Assembly: GCF_030929505.1 (NCBI RefSeq)
Contig: NZ_JAVFVV010000019.1
Location: forward strand, 78,165 to 142,164
Length of the DNA: 64,000 bases
Reading direction: 5' to 3'
From: Mesorhizobium sp. LHD-90
Lineage (GTDB): Bacteria > Pseudomonadota > Alphaproteobacteria > Rhizobiales > Rhizobiaceae
Shown: positions 15,793 through 26,173 of the stretch, in pieces
How positions within the stretch are numbered: position 1 is the stretch's first letter
Layout: each line of letters begins with the position of its first letter
Made by a program: the position numbers and the translations under genes
The notes under the pieces: model-generated
What the model was told of the DNA's origin: nothing
What the model saw: the letters and a program-made list of their open reading frames with translations, nothing else
The model's database searches: none

Positions 15793-18786
15793 ATGGCCAG
15801 GCAGGACCAAGCCAACGACCAATTCTCGGTCACCTCGTTCCTCTATGGCGGCAACGCCGACTATATCGAGCAGTTGCAGGCCTCCTACGAGGACGATCCT
15901 CAGTCGGTGTCGCCAGAATGGCGCGACTTCTTCGGTGCGCTGAAGGACGACGCCGGCGACGTTCGCAAGAACGCCAGGGGCGCCTCCTGGGCCAAGCCGA
16001 GCTGGCCGATCGCCGCCAATGGCGAACTGGTCTCGGCGCTCGACGGCAATTGGGGCCTGATCGAGAAGGTCGTCGAGAAGAAGGTCAAGGACAAGGCCGC
16101 CGCCAACGGCAAGGTCATGTCCGACGACGAGGTACACCAGGCGACGCGCGACTCGGTGCGCGCCATCATGATGATCCGCGCCTACAGAATGCGCGGCCAC
16201 CTGCATGCCGACCTCGACCCGCTGCACCTCGCCAAGCCGATCGAGGACTATAACGAGCTGTCGCCGACCTCCTACGGCTTCACCGAGGCGGACTACGACC
16301 GCAAGATATTCCTCGACAACGTGCTCGGTCTCGAATCCGCGACCATCCGGCAGATGCTGGAGATTCTCACCCGCACTTATTGCTCGACGCTCGGCGTCGA
16401 ATTCATGCACATCTCCGACCCCGAGGAGAAGAGCTGGATCCAGTCGCGCATCGAAGGCGCCGACAAGGAGATTACCTTTACCAGGGAAGGCAAGAAGGCC
16501 ATCCTGCAGAAGCTGATCGAGGCCGAAGGTTTCGAGCAGTTCATCGACGTCAAATACAAGGGCACCAAGCGCTTCGGCCTCGACGGCGGCGAATCGCTGA
16601 TCCCGGCGCTTGAGCAGATCATCAAGCGCGGCGGCTCGCTCGGCATGAAGGAAATCGTGCTCGGCATGGCGCATCGCGGCCGCCTCAACGTGCTCACCAA
16701 CGTGATGGCCAAGCCGCACCGCGCGGTGTTCCACGAGTTCAAGGGCGGCTCCTACGCGCCCGACGACGTCGAGGGCTCGGGCGACGTGAAATACCATCTC
16801 GGAGCCTCGTCGGACCGCGAGTTCGACGGCAACAAGGTGCACCTGTCGCTCACCGCCAACCCCTCGCACCTGGAGATCGTCGATCCGGTGGTGATGGGCA
16901 AGGCGCGCGCCAAGCAGGACCAACTCTACGGCCGCACCCGTGAGGAGATCGTGCCGCTCGAGGAGCGCGCAAAAGTGCTGCCGCTGCTGCTGCATGGCGA
17001 CGCAGCGTTTGCGGGCCAGGGCGTCATCGCCGAGTGCCTCGGCCTGTCGGGGTTGAAGGGCCACCGGGTTGCCGGCACGCTGCATTTCATCATCAACAAC
17101 CAGATCGGCTTCACCACCAATCCGCGCTTCTCGCGCTCCTCGCCCTATCCGTCGGATGTGGCGAAGATGATCGAGGCGCCGATCTTCCACGTCAACGGCG
17201 ACGATCCGGAGGCCGTGGTCTACGCCGCCAAGATCGCCATCGAGTTCCGCATGCGGTTCCAGAAGCCGGTGGTGGTGGATATGTTCTGCTACCGGCGCTT
17301 CGGCCACAACGAGGGCGACGAGCCTGCCTTCACCCAGCCGATCATGTACCGCACCATCCGCACCCACAAGTCGACGCTGCAGCTCTATGCCGACAAGCTG
17401 GTCGCCGAGGGCCTGATCGACCAGGCCGAGTTCGACCGCATGAAGGCCGACTGGCGCGCCAGGTTGGAGATCGAGTTCGAGTCCGGCCAGACCTACAAGC
17501 CGAACAAGGCCGACTGGCTGGACGGCGCCTGGTCCGGCCTGCGCACCGCCGACAGCCAGGACGAGATGCGCCGCGGCAAGACCGCCGTACCGCTGAAGAC
17601 GCTGAAGGAGATCGGCCGCAAGCTGACGGACACGCCGAAGAATTTCGAGGCGCACAAGACGATTTCGCGATTCCTCGAGACGCGCCGCAAGATGATCGAT
17701 TCCGGCGAGGGCATCGACTGGTCCACCGCCGAGGCGCTGGCCTTCGGCGCCATCCTGCTCGACGGCAACCCGATCCGGTTGTCCGGCCAGGATTCTGAAC
17801 GCGGCACCTTCTCGCAGCGCCATTCGGTGCTCTACGACCAGCGCGACGAGACCCGATACATCCCGCTCAACAACCTCTCGGCAGCCCAGGCCGGCTACGA
17901 GGTCATCAACTCGATGCTCTCGGAAGAGGCGGTGCTGGGCTTCGAATATGGCTACTCGCTCGCCGAGCCGAAGGCGCTTACGCTCTGGGAAGCGCAATTC
18001 GGCGACTTCGCCAATGGCGCGCAGGTGGTGTTCGACCAGTTCATCTCGTCGGGCGAGCGCAAGTGGCTGCGCATGTCGGGCCTCGTCTGCCTGCTGCCGC
18101 ACGGCTACGAGGGCCAGGGGCCGGAACATTCCTCGGCGCGGCTGGAGCGGTTCCTGCAGCTTTGCGCCGAAGACAACATGCAGGTCGCCAACGTTTCGAC
18201 GCCGTCCAACTATTTCCACATCCTACGCCGGCAATTGAAGCGCGACTTCCGCAAGCCGCTGATCCTGATGACGCCGAAGTCGCTGCTGCGCCACAAGCGG
18301 GCGGTGTCGACGCTGTCGGAAATGTCGGGCGAAAGCGCTTTCCACCGCCTGCTGTGGGACGACGCCCAGTCGGGCAGTGCGAGCACCGAGCTGGTGCGGC
18401 TGGTCAAGGATTCGAAGATACGCCGCGTCGTCATGTGCTCGGGCAAGGTCTATTACGACCTCCTCGAAGAGCGCGAGAAGCGCGGCGTCAACGACGTCTA
18501 CCTGCTGCGCGTCGAACAGCTCTATCCGTTCCCGGCCAAGGCGCTGATCACCGAACTGTCGCGGTTCAGGAACGCCGAGATGGTGTGGTGCCAGGAGGAG
18601 CCGAAGAACATGGGCGCCTGGTCCTTCATCGATCCCTATCTGGAATGGGTGCTCGCCCATATCGACGCAAAACACCAGCGCGTGCGTTACGCCGGCCGTC
18701 CGGCATCCGCTTCGCCGGCGACCGGCCTGATGTCGAAACATCTGGCGCAGTTGCAGGCATTCCTCGACGACGCTCTCGGCGAATAG
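15793..18786 (+). CDS. sucA: 2-Oxoglutarate dehydrogenase E1 component
   Basis: A 997-residue thiamine-diphosphate enzyme that decarboxylates 2-oxoglutarate and passes succinyl groups to SucB. The N terminus (FLYGGNADYIEQLQASYEDD) is the subunit-binding region. GMAHRGRLNVLTNV, HGDAAFAGQGVIAECLGLSG and HFIINNQIGFTTNPRFSRS mark the ThDP site, and the C-terminal transketolase-like domain has PHGYEGQGPEHSSARLERFL. The length fits the family. It begins 36 bp after the sucD-sucA repeat. Confidence 0.98.
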   Translation: MARQDQANDQFSVTSFLYGGNADYIEQLQASYEDDPQSVSPEWRDFFGALKDDAGDVRKNARGASWAKPSWPIAANGELVSALDGNWGLIEKVVEKKVKDKAAANGKVMSDDEVHQATRDSVRAIMMIRAYRMRGHLHADLDPLHLAKPIEDYNELSPTSYGFTEADYDRKIFLDNVLGLESATIRQMLEILTRTYCSTLGVEFMHISDPEEKSWIQSRIEGADKEITFTREGKKAILQKLIEAEGFEQFIDVKYKGTKRFGLDGGESLIPALEQIIKRGGSLGMKEIVLGMAHRGRLNVLTNVMAKPHRAVFHEFKGGSYAPDDVEGSGDVKYHLGASSDREFDGNKVHLSLTANPSHLEIVDPVVMGKARAKQDQLYGRTREEIVPLEERAKVLPLLLHGDAAFAGQGVIAECLGLSGLKGHRVAGTLHFIINNQIGFTTNPRFSRSSPYPSDVAKMIEAPIFHVNGDDPEAVVYAAKIAIEFRMRFQKPVVVDMFCYRRFGHNEGDEPAFTQPIMYRTIRTHKSTLQLYADKLVAEGLIDQAEFDRMKADWRARLEIEFESGQTYKPNKADWLDGAWSGLRTADSQDEMRRGKTAVPLKTLKEIGRKLTDTPKNFEAHKTISRFLETRRKMIDSGEGIDWSTAEALAFGAILLDGNPIRLSGQDSERGTFSQRHSVLYDQRDETRYIPLNNLSAAQAGYEVINSMLSEEAVLGFEYGYSLAEPKALTLWEAQFGDFANGAQVVFDQFISSGERKWLRMSGLVCLLPHGYEGQGPEHSSARLERFLQLCAEDNMQVANVSTPSNYFHILRRQLKRDFRKPLILMTPKSLLRHKRAVSTLSEMSGESAFHRLLWDDAQSGSASTELVRLVKDSKIRRVVMCSGKVYYDLLEEREKRGVNDVYLLRVEQLYPFPAKALITELSRFRNAEMVWCQEEPKNMGAWSFIDPYLEWVLAHIDAKHQRVRYAGRPASASPATGLMSKHLAQLQAFLDDALGE

Positions 18787-18816
18787 AACCTACAGGCATC
18801 AACGGGCAGGAACCAA

Positions 18817-20118
<1,302 letters not shown>

Positions 20119-20121
20119 TCC

Positions 20122-20373
20122 ATGCCCACAGTGGCGGTGGTCGACGGAATTCGTATCGTCATTTTCTCGAACGATCACGACCCTCCGCACTTCCATGCGT
20201 ACCTCGCAGAGCATACATTGCGCGTGGAGATCGCCTCTGGCATGGTCATGGGGCGGAAAGGACCAGCCGCCATGGAAAGCAAGCTGTCTGCGTGGACGGC
20301 GGCGCATCGCTGGGAACTGATGGAAGCCTGGACGGCAGTTCGCCAAGGCCGGGCACCGCGGAGGATCGATTGA
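20122..20373 (+). CDS. DUF4160 domain protein
   Basis: An 83-residue protein with the DUF4160 hallmark: a beta strand, then FSNDHDPPHFHAYLAEH, and a C-terminal helix (WELMEAWTAVRQGRAPRRI). The function is unknown. The family is often found beside a DUF2442 gene, as here, which suggests a two-gene module, possibly toxin-antitoxin-like. It starts 3 bp after sucB and its stop overlaps the next start (TTGA). Confidence 0.85.
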   Translation: MPTVAVVDGIRIVIFSNDHDPPHFHAYLAEHTLRVEIASGMVMGRKGPAAMESKLSAWTAAHRWELMEAWTAVRQGRAPRRID

Positions 20374-20684
20374 ACGATTTTCGCATCGAAAGCGCGGTTG
20401 CGCTCGACGACCATCGCATCAAGGTCCGGTGGACTGACGGACTGGAAGGTGTAGTCGATTTTTCCGACTTGATGAGCGACGGCATCTTCACCGCCCTGCG
20501 CGATCCCCGACGTTTTCGGGATGTACGGGTCGCGGAATACGGTCATACCATTTATTGGCTAGGCGACGGTGGCATCGAGATCGACATTTGTCCGGACGTC
20601 CTGCGTTCGAAAGTCGATCCCGAGGTTGCCGCTTGGATCGCTGAACAGGAACATCGTTGGCAGTCTCGTTCCGCAGCCGAGTGA
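20370..20684 (+). CDS. DUF2442 domain protein
   Basis: A 104-residue protein. VALDDHRIKVRWTDGLEGVV is followed by FSDLM, FTALRDPRRFRDVRV and IYWLGDGGIEIDICPDVLR, which is the DUF2442 pattern. A TTG start at 20370 is chosen because it overlaps the upstream stop and has GAGGA 9 bases upstream. A longer ATG-started version from 20292 would overlap the DUF4160 gene by 82 bp. Partner of DUF4160; role unknown. Confidence 0.8.
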   Translation: MNDFRIESAVALDDHRIKVRWTDGLEGVVDFSDLMSDGIFTALRDPRRFRDVRVAEYGHTIYWLGDGGIEIDICPDVLRSKVDPEVAAWIAEQEHRWQSRSAAE

Positions 20685-20738
20685 CCATCCGGGGGCTCGC
20701 CCCGATCGCAATCGCCTCCGGAAAGCACACGGTGTCAG

Positions 20739-21149
20739 ATGGACTTTGCAGCCGCAGCAGCCTCATCCGAAGTCACCGTCCTCGCCTGGAGCGTCGTCCT
20801 GCTCCTCGTACAGGTGATGGCTCAGGCTCTCGCCACCTACGACCTCGGCCCCTGGTATCTGGCCGGACCGCGGGATGAGGGCCGGGTATCGAAGAACGTG
20901 CTTGCCGGACGGCTTGACCGTGCCCTGAAGAATCTTCTCGAAACCTATCCGGCCTTCGTCGCGTTGGCGCTGGCACTGGTGGTCACCGGCAAGGCCGGCG
21001 GGCTCGGCGCGACAGGCGCCTGGATCTGGCTGGCGGCGCGCGTCGTCTATCTTCCGCTCTATGCCGCAGGCGTGCCCGGGTTGCGCACCGTCGCCTGGAT
21101 CGTCTCGATCGTCGGCCTCGTGCTGATGCTCTTCCAACTGGTTGCATGA
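20739..21149 (+). CDS. MAPEG family membrane protein
   Basis: A 136-residue protein with four hydrophobic segments and the MAPEG pattern (membrane-associated proteins in eicosanoid and glutathione metabolism). RLDRALKNLLETYPAFVALA carries the conserved Arg, Asn and Glu, and WLAARVVYLPLYAAGVP follows. Bacterial members are mostly uncharacterised, and some have glutathione-transferase activity. It lies in the accessory segment between sucB and lpdA. Confidence 0.88.
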   Translation: MDFAAAAASSEVTVLAWSVVLLLVQVMAQALATYDLGPWYLAGPRDEGRVSKNVLAGRLDRALKNLLETYPAFVALALALVVTGKAGGLGATGAWIWLAARVVYLPLYAAGVPGLRTVAWIVSIVGLVLMLFQLVA

Positions 21150-21249
21150 GCCGTTCTTCGGCTGGCTCCCTTCATGGAAAGACCTGTCCCTTTCGTTTCC
21201 CGTGCGCTCGGCTAGAGTCGGATGCCACGGACGATACAGAAAGGTGCCG

Positions 21250-21678
21250 ATGGCTTTCGAACCGGACATCCCGCCGATCCAGGTGCATCTCTGCGTGAAG
21301 GGCGGGCAGCAGGCGATCGCCTGGTACGAGAAGGCGTTCGGCGCGGTCGAGACTTTTGAGCAGATGGCCGACGACGGCGAACGGGTTCTGCACGCCAACC
21401 TGACCGTCTTCGGCTCCGAGATCATGCTGCACGACGAGTTTCCGGAATTCTCGCCGGACGTGATGTCGCCGCTGTCGCGCGGCGGCGCGGCGATGACGAT
21501 CAGCGTCAACCTGGCTTTTCCGATCGATGTCGACCGCGCGATGAAGCGCGCCGTGGGCGCCGGCGCGGAGGTGACCATGCCGGTCGGCGATCAGTTCTGG
21601 GGCGCGCGCTACGGCAAGGTCCGCGATCCCTTCGGCCATGTCTGGGCCTTCAACGCGCCGCTGGCGAGGGCGGGATGA
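21250..21678 (+). CDS. VOC family protein (PhnB-like glyoxalase)
   Basis: A 142-residue protein with IQVHLCVKGGQQAIAWYEKAFG, GSEIMLHDEFPE and GKVRDPFGHVWAFN. This is the PhnB/YdhR-like branch of the vicinal oxygen chelate superfamily. No substrate is known. The ATG at 21250 is favoured because homology starts at once; the frame extends upstream into the MAPEG gene end. Its stop overlaps the next ATG (ATGA at 21675). Confidence 0.85.
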   Translation: MAFEPDIPPIQVHLCVKGGQQAIAWYEKAFGAVETFEQMADDGERVLHANLTVFGSEIMLHDEFPEFSPDVMSPLSRGGAAMTISVNLAFPIDVDRAMKRAVGAGAEVTMPVGDQFWGARYGKVRDPFGHVWAFNAPLARAG

Positions 21679-22343
21679 GGGACGGCAGCGCACATCTCTT
21701 ATACGGTGCCGTCGCTGGCATACTTGGCATTCCTTCGCGCCCCCCTCTGTCCTGCCGGACATCTCCCCCACAAGGGGGGAGATTAAGCGCGGCATCTATG
21801 GCAGCCAATCTCCCCCCTTGTGGGGGAGATGTCCGGCAGGACAGAGGGGGGCAACGTAGGGCACTGAGTTTCTGCATTCTAATAGGTCTCGCGACAGCAC
21901 CTTCCCCCGCCCTCGCCGCCTGCCCGATCGAGCTTTCGACCTATGGCGATGTCGAGGACGCCGCCTCGATCAACTTCCGCCCGACCGGCGACAATGCCAC
22001 CGTGACCAACACTTTTCGCCTGATCATCGGCGAGGTCGTGCTCGACGGCATCGTCATGTGGAGCGACGGCGTCGGCAGGCCGAACGGCATACTGAGCTAC
22101 AAATGCCCGATTGGCGATGTGACCGGCCCGGAACTGGAGGCCTGCACCGCCTGGCAGGGCGTCATCTACACGTCGGACGGCTCCGGGAATATCGGATTGC
22201 TGCCGGCCGAGGGCGAGGATGCGCCGCAAAAACTCATCCTTTCCGACCTGACCCACGCCTTGCGTTTCTCGGCGGTGCGCGAGGTCGCCGGCATCGAGAA
22301 ACTTCCATGGGACGTCTTTGCGCTGAACGGTTGCCAGGAGTAG
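21675..22343 (+). CDS. Secreted protein of unknown function with a translated palindromic repeat at its N terminus
   Basis: The frame opens at an ATG overlapping the previous stop and runs 222 residues. Residues about 22-59 (PPLSCRTSPPQGGRL to PPCGGDVRQDRGG) are the translation of a DNA palindrome. Next comes a signal-peptide-like segment (RRALSFCILIGLATAPSPALA), then a mature part of about 140 residues (ACPIELSTYGDVEDAASINF...) with four or so cysteines. I recognise no family. No ATG lies between the palindrome and the signal segment, so either the repeat is part of the pre-protein or a non-ATG start (for example CTG at 21866) is used. Confidence 0.6.
   Translation: MRDGSAHLLYGAVAGILGIPSRPPLSCRTSPPQGGRLSAASMAANLPPCGGDVRQDRGGQRRALSFCILIGLATAPSPALAACPIELSTYGDVEDAASINFRPTGDNATVTNTFRLIIGEVVLDGIVMWSDGVGRPNGILSYKCPIGDVTGPELEACTAWQGVIYTSDGSGNIGLLPAEGEDAPQKLILSDLTHALRFSAVREVAGIEKLPWDVFALNGCQE
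21740..21851. repeat. Perfect 45-bp inverted repeat (rhizobial palindromic element)
   Basis: The left arm 21740-21784 and right arm 21807-21851 are exact reverse complements, each with CATCTCCCCC and GGGGGGAGAT cores, around a 22-base centre. Each arm can also fold on itself. The CTCCCCC/GGGGGAG core is shared with the ftsY repeats and with 29924-29946. Confidence 0.92.
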
Positions 22344-22514
22344 CGGGCGTCGGCGGACCATATGCCATGCATCCGACGCAGGGTGTGGCGGCCGGCGTGT
22401 TCGATTTTCCAGTTCTGCGGTTGCCAGGAGCGCGCCGCTGCGACATTGCATCTCCGGCGGGATTCCATTGCCTCGATGCAGCGGCCGCGCCGGGAAGCTG
22501 AGGGCCGCTGATAG

Positions 22515-23663
22515 ATGCGCTTGACGGACTGCTACAATTTTCACGATTTCCGCAGGCTGGCGAAGCAGCGCCTGCCCGGGCCGATCTTCAACTACATCGA
22601 CGGCGGCGCCGACGACGAGGTGACGCTGCGCCGCAACACCGAGAGTTTCGAGCGCTGCGACCTCGTTCCGGACGTGCTGCGCGGCGTTTCGGATGTCGAC
22701 CTGTCGGTGACGGTCATGGGCCAGAAGCTGGCCGCGCCGTTCTACTGCTCGCCGACTGCGCTGCAACGCCTCTTCCATCACGACGGAGAACGCGCGGTGG
22801 CCGCCGCCGCCGCAAAATTCGGCACGATGTTCGGCGTGTCCTCGCTCGGCACGGTCAGCCTGGAGGAAGCGCGCAGGATCGGCGGCGGCGCACCGCAGGT
22901 CTACCAGTTCTACTTCCACAAGGATCGCGGCCTCAACGCCGCCATGATGCGCCGCGCCAAGGAGGCCGGGATCCAGGTGATGATGCTGACGGTGGACAGC
23001 ATCACTGGGGGAAACCGCGAGCGGGACCTGCGCACCGGCTTCTCCATACCGTTCCGGCTCAGCCTGGCCGGCATGCTGCAGTTCGCCATCAAGCCGGCAT
23101 GGGGCCTGAACTACGTGACCCACGAGAAATTCCGGCTGCCGCAGCTCGACGAGCATGTCGAGATGGGTGGCGGCACGATGTCGATCAGCCGCTATTTCAC
23201 CGAGATGCTCGAGCCGTCGATGAGCTGGGACGACGTGGCCGAGATGGTCCGTCTGTGGTCCGGGCAGTTCTGCCTCAAGGGCGTGATGTCGGTGGCGGAC
23301 GCAAAACGCGCGGTCGAGATCGGCTGCACCGGCATCGTCCTGTCGAACCACGGCGGCAGGCAGCTCGACGGGTCGCGTTCGGCTTTCGACCAGTTGGCCG
23401 AAATCGTCGACGCGGTGGGCGACAGGATCGACGTGATGATGGATGGCGGCATCCAGCGCGGCACGCATGTGCTGAAGGCCCTGTCGCTCGGCGCCAAGGC
23501 CGTCGGCCTCGGACGCTACTATCTCTATCCGCTCGCCGCGGCCGGCCAGCCGGGTGTCGAGCGCGCCCTCAGCTTCCTGCGCACCGAGATCACGCGCGAC
23601 ATGAAGCTGATGGGCCGCACGTCGATCGGACAACTGTCGCGCGACAATCTGCGCTTCAGATAG
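22515..23663 (+). CDS. lldD: FMN-dependent alpha-hydroxy-acid oxidizing protein (L-lactate dehydrogenase type)
   Basis: A 382-residue TIM-barrel flavoenzyme. [19 protein letters not shown] comes at the start, [13 protein letters not shown] binds flavin, [16 protein letters not shown] follows, and the catalytic His and FMN-binding Arg lie in [14 protein letters not shown] near residue 280. The end has [23 protein letters not shown]. The family oxidises L-lactate or similar 2-hydroxy acids to keto acids, passing electrons to quinones or cytochromes. The exact substrate cannot be told, so the symbol is provisional. Confidence 0.85.
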   Translation: MRLTDCYNFHDFRRLAKQRLPGPIFNYIDGGADDEVTLRRNTESFERCDLVPDVLRGVSDVDLSVTVMGQKLAAPFYCSPTALQRLFHHDGERAVAAAAAKFGTMFGVSSLGTVSLEEARRIGGGAPQVYQFYFHKDRGLNAAMMRRAKEAGIQVMMLTVDSITGGNRERDLRTGFSIPFRLSLAGMLQFAIKPAWGLNYVTHEKFRLPQLDEHVEMGGGTMSISRYFTEMLEPSMSWDDVAEMVRLWSGQFCLKGVMSVADAKRAVEIGCTGIVLSNHGGRQLDGSRSAFDQLAEIVDAVGDRIDVMMDGGIQRGTHVLKALSLGAKAVGLGRYYLYPLAAAGQPGVERALSFLRTEITRDMKLMGRTSIGQLSRDNLRFR

Positions 23664-23673
23664 GTCCGGACCT

Positions 23674-23706
23674 CACCGCCAGGACGCTTCGGCGGGCCGC
23701 TTTTTT
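23674..23706 (+). terminator. Probable terminator after the lldD-like gene
   Basis: CCGCC (23676-23680) pairs with GGCGG (23691-23695), followed by GCCGC and a run of six T at 23701-23706. The stem is short but the T-run is convincing. Confidence 0.5.
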
Positions 23707-23814
23707 GCATCGAAGGGTTGCCAGGAATGCGCTGCTGCGGCATGGCAACGCTGCGCCCGCCATCATACGTTGAGCGCGGCGCAACGGCCCGGCAGCGACG
23801 AGGGATCAAGCACG

Positions 23815-25221
23815 ATGGCTTACGACGTGGTGGTAATCGGATCGGGACCCGGCGGCTATGTCTGCGCCATCAAGGCGGCGCAGCTCGGCCTGAAGGTCGC
23901 CGTGGTGGAAAAACGCGCCACCTATGGCGGCACCTGCCTCAACATCGGCTGCATTCCGTCGAAAGCGCTGCTGCATGCCTCCGAAATGTTTGCGGAGGCC
24001 GATCACGGGCTGGAGGCGCTGGGCGTCGAGGTCGGCAAGCCGAAGCTCAACCTCAAGAAGATGATGGAACACAAGGACACGACGGTTGCCGCCAACGTCA
24101 ACGGCGTCGCCTTCCTGTTCAAGAAGAACAAGATCGACGGCATTCGGGGCACCGGCCGCATCGTCTCCGCCGGCAAGGTTCTGGTGACCGCCGAGGACGG
24201 CGGCACGCAGGAGCTCGAGACCAAGTCGATCGTCATAGCGACCGGGTCGGACGTCGCCGGCATTCCGGGCGTCAAGGTCGACATCGACGAGAAGGTGATC
24301 GTGTCGTCCACCGGCGCGCTGGAACTCGCCAAGGTCCCTGGCCATCTCGTCGTGGTCGGCGGCGGCGTCATTGGGCTGGAACTCGGCTCGGTCTGGGGCC
24401 GGCTCGGTGCAAAAGTCACGGTGGTCGAATATCTCGACACGATCCTCGGCGGCATGGATGGCGAGGTGGCGAAACAGTTTTCGCGCATGCTCGCCAAGCA
24501 GGGTTTTGACATCCGCCTCGGCTCGAAAGTCACCGGCGTGGAGAAGACGAAGAAGGGCGCAAAAGTCACCTTCGAGCCGGTCAAGGGCGGCGACGCCGAG
24601 ACCATAGAGGCCGACGCCGTGCTGATCGCCACCGGCCGCCGCCCCTATACCGACGGTCTCGGCCTTGCCGAGGCCGGCGTCGCCGTGGACGAGCGCGGCC
24701 GGGTGAAGACCGACGGGCATCTCCAGACGAACGTGCCGGGCATCTATGCTATCGGCGACGCCATCGCCGGGCCGATGCTGGCGCACAAGGCCGAGGACGA
24801 GGGCGTGGCGGTCGCCGAGATCCTTGCCGGTCAGAAGGGCCACGTGAACTACGACGTGATCCCCAGCGTGGTCTACACCAGCCCCGAGATCGCCTCGGTC
24901 GGCAAGACCGAGGAAGAACTGAAGAAGGCCGGCATCGACTACAAGGTCGGCAAATTTCCTTTCACCGCCAATGGCCGGGCGCGGGCCATGCTGCACACCG
25001 ACGGTTTTGTCAAAATCCTGGCCGACAAGGCGACGGACCGGGTTCTCGGAGGGCATATCGTCGGCTTCGGCGCCGGCGAGATGATCCATGAGATCGCCGT
25101 GCTGATGGAGTTCGGCGGTTCCTCCGAGGATCTGGCCCGCACCTGCCATGCGCACCCGACCATGTCGGAAGCAGTCAAGGAGGCGGCGCTCGCGACCTTC
25201 TTCAAGCCCATCCATATCTGA
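23815..25221 (+). CDS. lpdA: Dihydrolipoyl dehydrogenase (E3)
   Basis: A 468-residue flavoenzyme that reoxidises the lipoyl groups of SucB. The FAD fold is [20 protein letters not shown], the redox disulfide is [16 protein letters not shown], the NAD fold is [17 protein letters not shown], and the C-terminal His-Glu pair lies in [14 protein letters not shown]. The ATG at 23815 with AGGGATC upstream is the start. The upstream extension contains repeat-like non-coding sequence. It completes the OGDH complex, 3.7 kb after sucB. Confidence 0.97.
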   Translation: MAYDVVVIGSGPGGYVCAIKAAQLGLKVAVVEKRATYGGTCLNIGCIPSKALLHASEMFAEADHGLEALGVEVGKPKLNLKKMMEHKDTTVAANVNGVAFLFKKNKIDGIRGTGRIVSAGKVLVTAEDGGTQELETKSIVIATGSDVAGIPGVKVDIDEKVIVSSTGALELAKVPGHLVVVGGGVIGLELGSVWGRLGAKVTVVEYLDTILGGMDGEVAKQFSRMLAKQGFDIRLGSKVTGVEKTKKGAKVTFEPVKGGDAETIEADAVLIATGRRPYTDGLGLAEAGVAVDERGRVKTDGHLQTNVPGIYAIGDAIAGPMLAHKAEDEGVAVAEILAGQKGHVNYDVIPSVVYTSPEIASVGKTEEELKKAGIDYKVGKFPFTANGRARAMLHTDGFVKILADKATDRVLGGHIVGFGAGEMIHEIAVLMEFGGSSEDLARTCHAHPTMSEAVKEAALATFFKPIHI

Positions 25222-25228
25222 GTGTCGC

Positions 25229-25483
25229 GTGAGCGCGTGGCTTCAGCAGAACTTCATCCGGGTAGGCATCATCGCCCTCGTTGTAGATCTCTCCTCGCGT
25301 TTCTACTTCCAGGTCGGAATGTCCTGGCTGACGGAGAAGGCAATAGAATCGGGGTGGACATTCGATCAAACAACCAAGCTCGCGCATGTGTCGACGGCCT
25401 TGGATTTGACCGCCACATTGCTTTGGGGACTATTTACTCTGGGCTTTGCAATCAGAGTTCTCTCCGAGCTTCGCCGCCGATAA
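25229..25483 (+). CDS. Small membrane protein of unknown function
   Basis: An 84-residue product from a GTG at 25229, with two hydrophobic segments (FIRVGIIALVVDLSSRFYF and LTATLLWGLFTLGFAIRVL) and a basic tail (SELRRR). I recognise no family. It lies 7 bp after lpdA and ends just before a hairpin terminator, which fits a last gene of the lpdA transcript. No clear Shine-Dalgarno is seen. Confidence 0.5.
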   Translation: MSAWLQQNFIRVGIIALVVDLSSRFYFQVGMSWLTEKAIESGWTFDQTTKLAHVSTALDLTATLLWGLFTLGFAIRVLSELRRR

Positions 25484-25491
25484 GCAAACGG

Positions 25492-25515
25492 CCCGCCGAA
25501 GCGGGCCGTGCCGTC
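25492..25515. terminator. Bidirectional hairpin terminator
   Basis: ACGGCCCGC-CGAA-GCGGGCCGT is a perfect 9-bp stem with a CGAA tetraloop, lying between the convergent genes ending at 25483 and 25538. Confidence 0.65.
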
Positions 25516-25537
25516 CTGGGAGACTTTCCCGTGCTTG

Positions 25538-26044
25538 TTACTGCGCCGGGGCAGGTTCCGCAGGCGCGGGCTGCGCCGGGGCAGGAGCCGGCTCGGCCGG
25601 AGCCGTGGCATCTGGAGCCGTCGGTGCGGTCGCATCCGGAGCAGGCGTCGCGGGCGCCGTGGCGTCAGGCGCCGGTGCGGGAGCCGTCGCATCCGGGGCA
25701 GGCTGGGCCGGGGTCGCCGGCGAAGCGGGCGCGGTTGCGTCCGGAGCGGTCGCGTCCGGCGCCGGGGTGGCCGGTTCGGTGGTCACCGGCTGGTCGGGCG
25801 TACCGGGCGTGTTGGACGTGCTCGGTGCAAACAAGAAATAGGCGATGACGGCAAGCACCAGCACGACCGCCGCGATCAGCACGCCGCTGCCGCTGCGGCG
25901 TTCCTGCACGACGGTGCGGTTGTCGCGATAGGGCTCCTGCGTGTTGGCAGGGGTCAGGCGAGGATCAAGCGGGTCTACGCCGGACGGCGGCACCGGATTC
26001 AGCGGATCTTCGCGCGGATCCGGCACGCGGTTAGGGTTGGCCAT
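25538..26044 (-). CDS. Membrane-anchored Pro/Ala-rich repeat protein
   Basis: A 168-residue protein with a polar N-terminal region (MANPNRVPDPREDPLNPVPP), one membrane segment (GVLIAAVVLVLAVIAYFLFA, about residues 56-75) and an extracytoplasmic tail built from units such as APDATAPA and PAPAQPA. Such tails act as spacers across the periplasm; no enzymatic domain is present. The ATG at 26044 has a GGAGG Shine-Dalgarno 6 bases upstream, which decides against an ATG 33 bases earlier. Function unknown. Confidence 0.7.
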   Translation of the reverse strand: MANPNRVPDPREDPLNPVPPSGVDPLDPRLTPANTQEPYRDNRTVVQERRSGSGVLIAAVVLVLAVIAYFLFAPSTSNTPGTPDQPVTTEPATPAPDATAPDATAPASPATPAQPAPDATAPAPAPDATAPATPAPDATAPTAPDATAPAEPAPAPAQPAPAEPAPAQ

Positions 26045-26173
26045 TTCTGTCCTCCATCGGTTTCGATGGCTGGACAACGCACAACAACCGATTAGGTTTC
26101 ACGAGGCCGTGACACCACCTGCACGGCGCGCACGAATCTGGGCGGCCTGTCGCCTGGAGCGGCGTGCACAAAG

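Noticed and set aside
15790..18219. An 809-codon minus-strand open frame across sucA
   Set aside because: It is the mirror frame of a well-supported E1 gene; its Val/Leu/Arg/His-rich composition is typical of antisense frames.
21142..21249. N-terminal extension of the VOC protein
   Set aside because: The extra 36 residues overlap the MAPEG gene end and show no family resemblance; homology starts at the ATG at 21250.
25560..25760. Tandem DNA repeat that could be a mobile element
   Set aside because: The repetition follows the codon pattern of a Pro/Ala-rich protein tail and has no palindromic ends.
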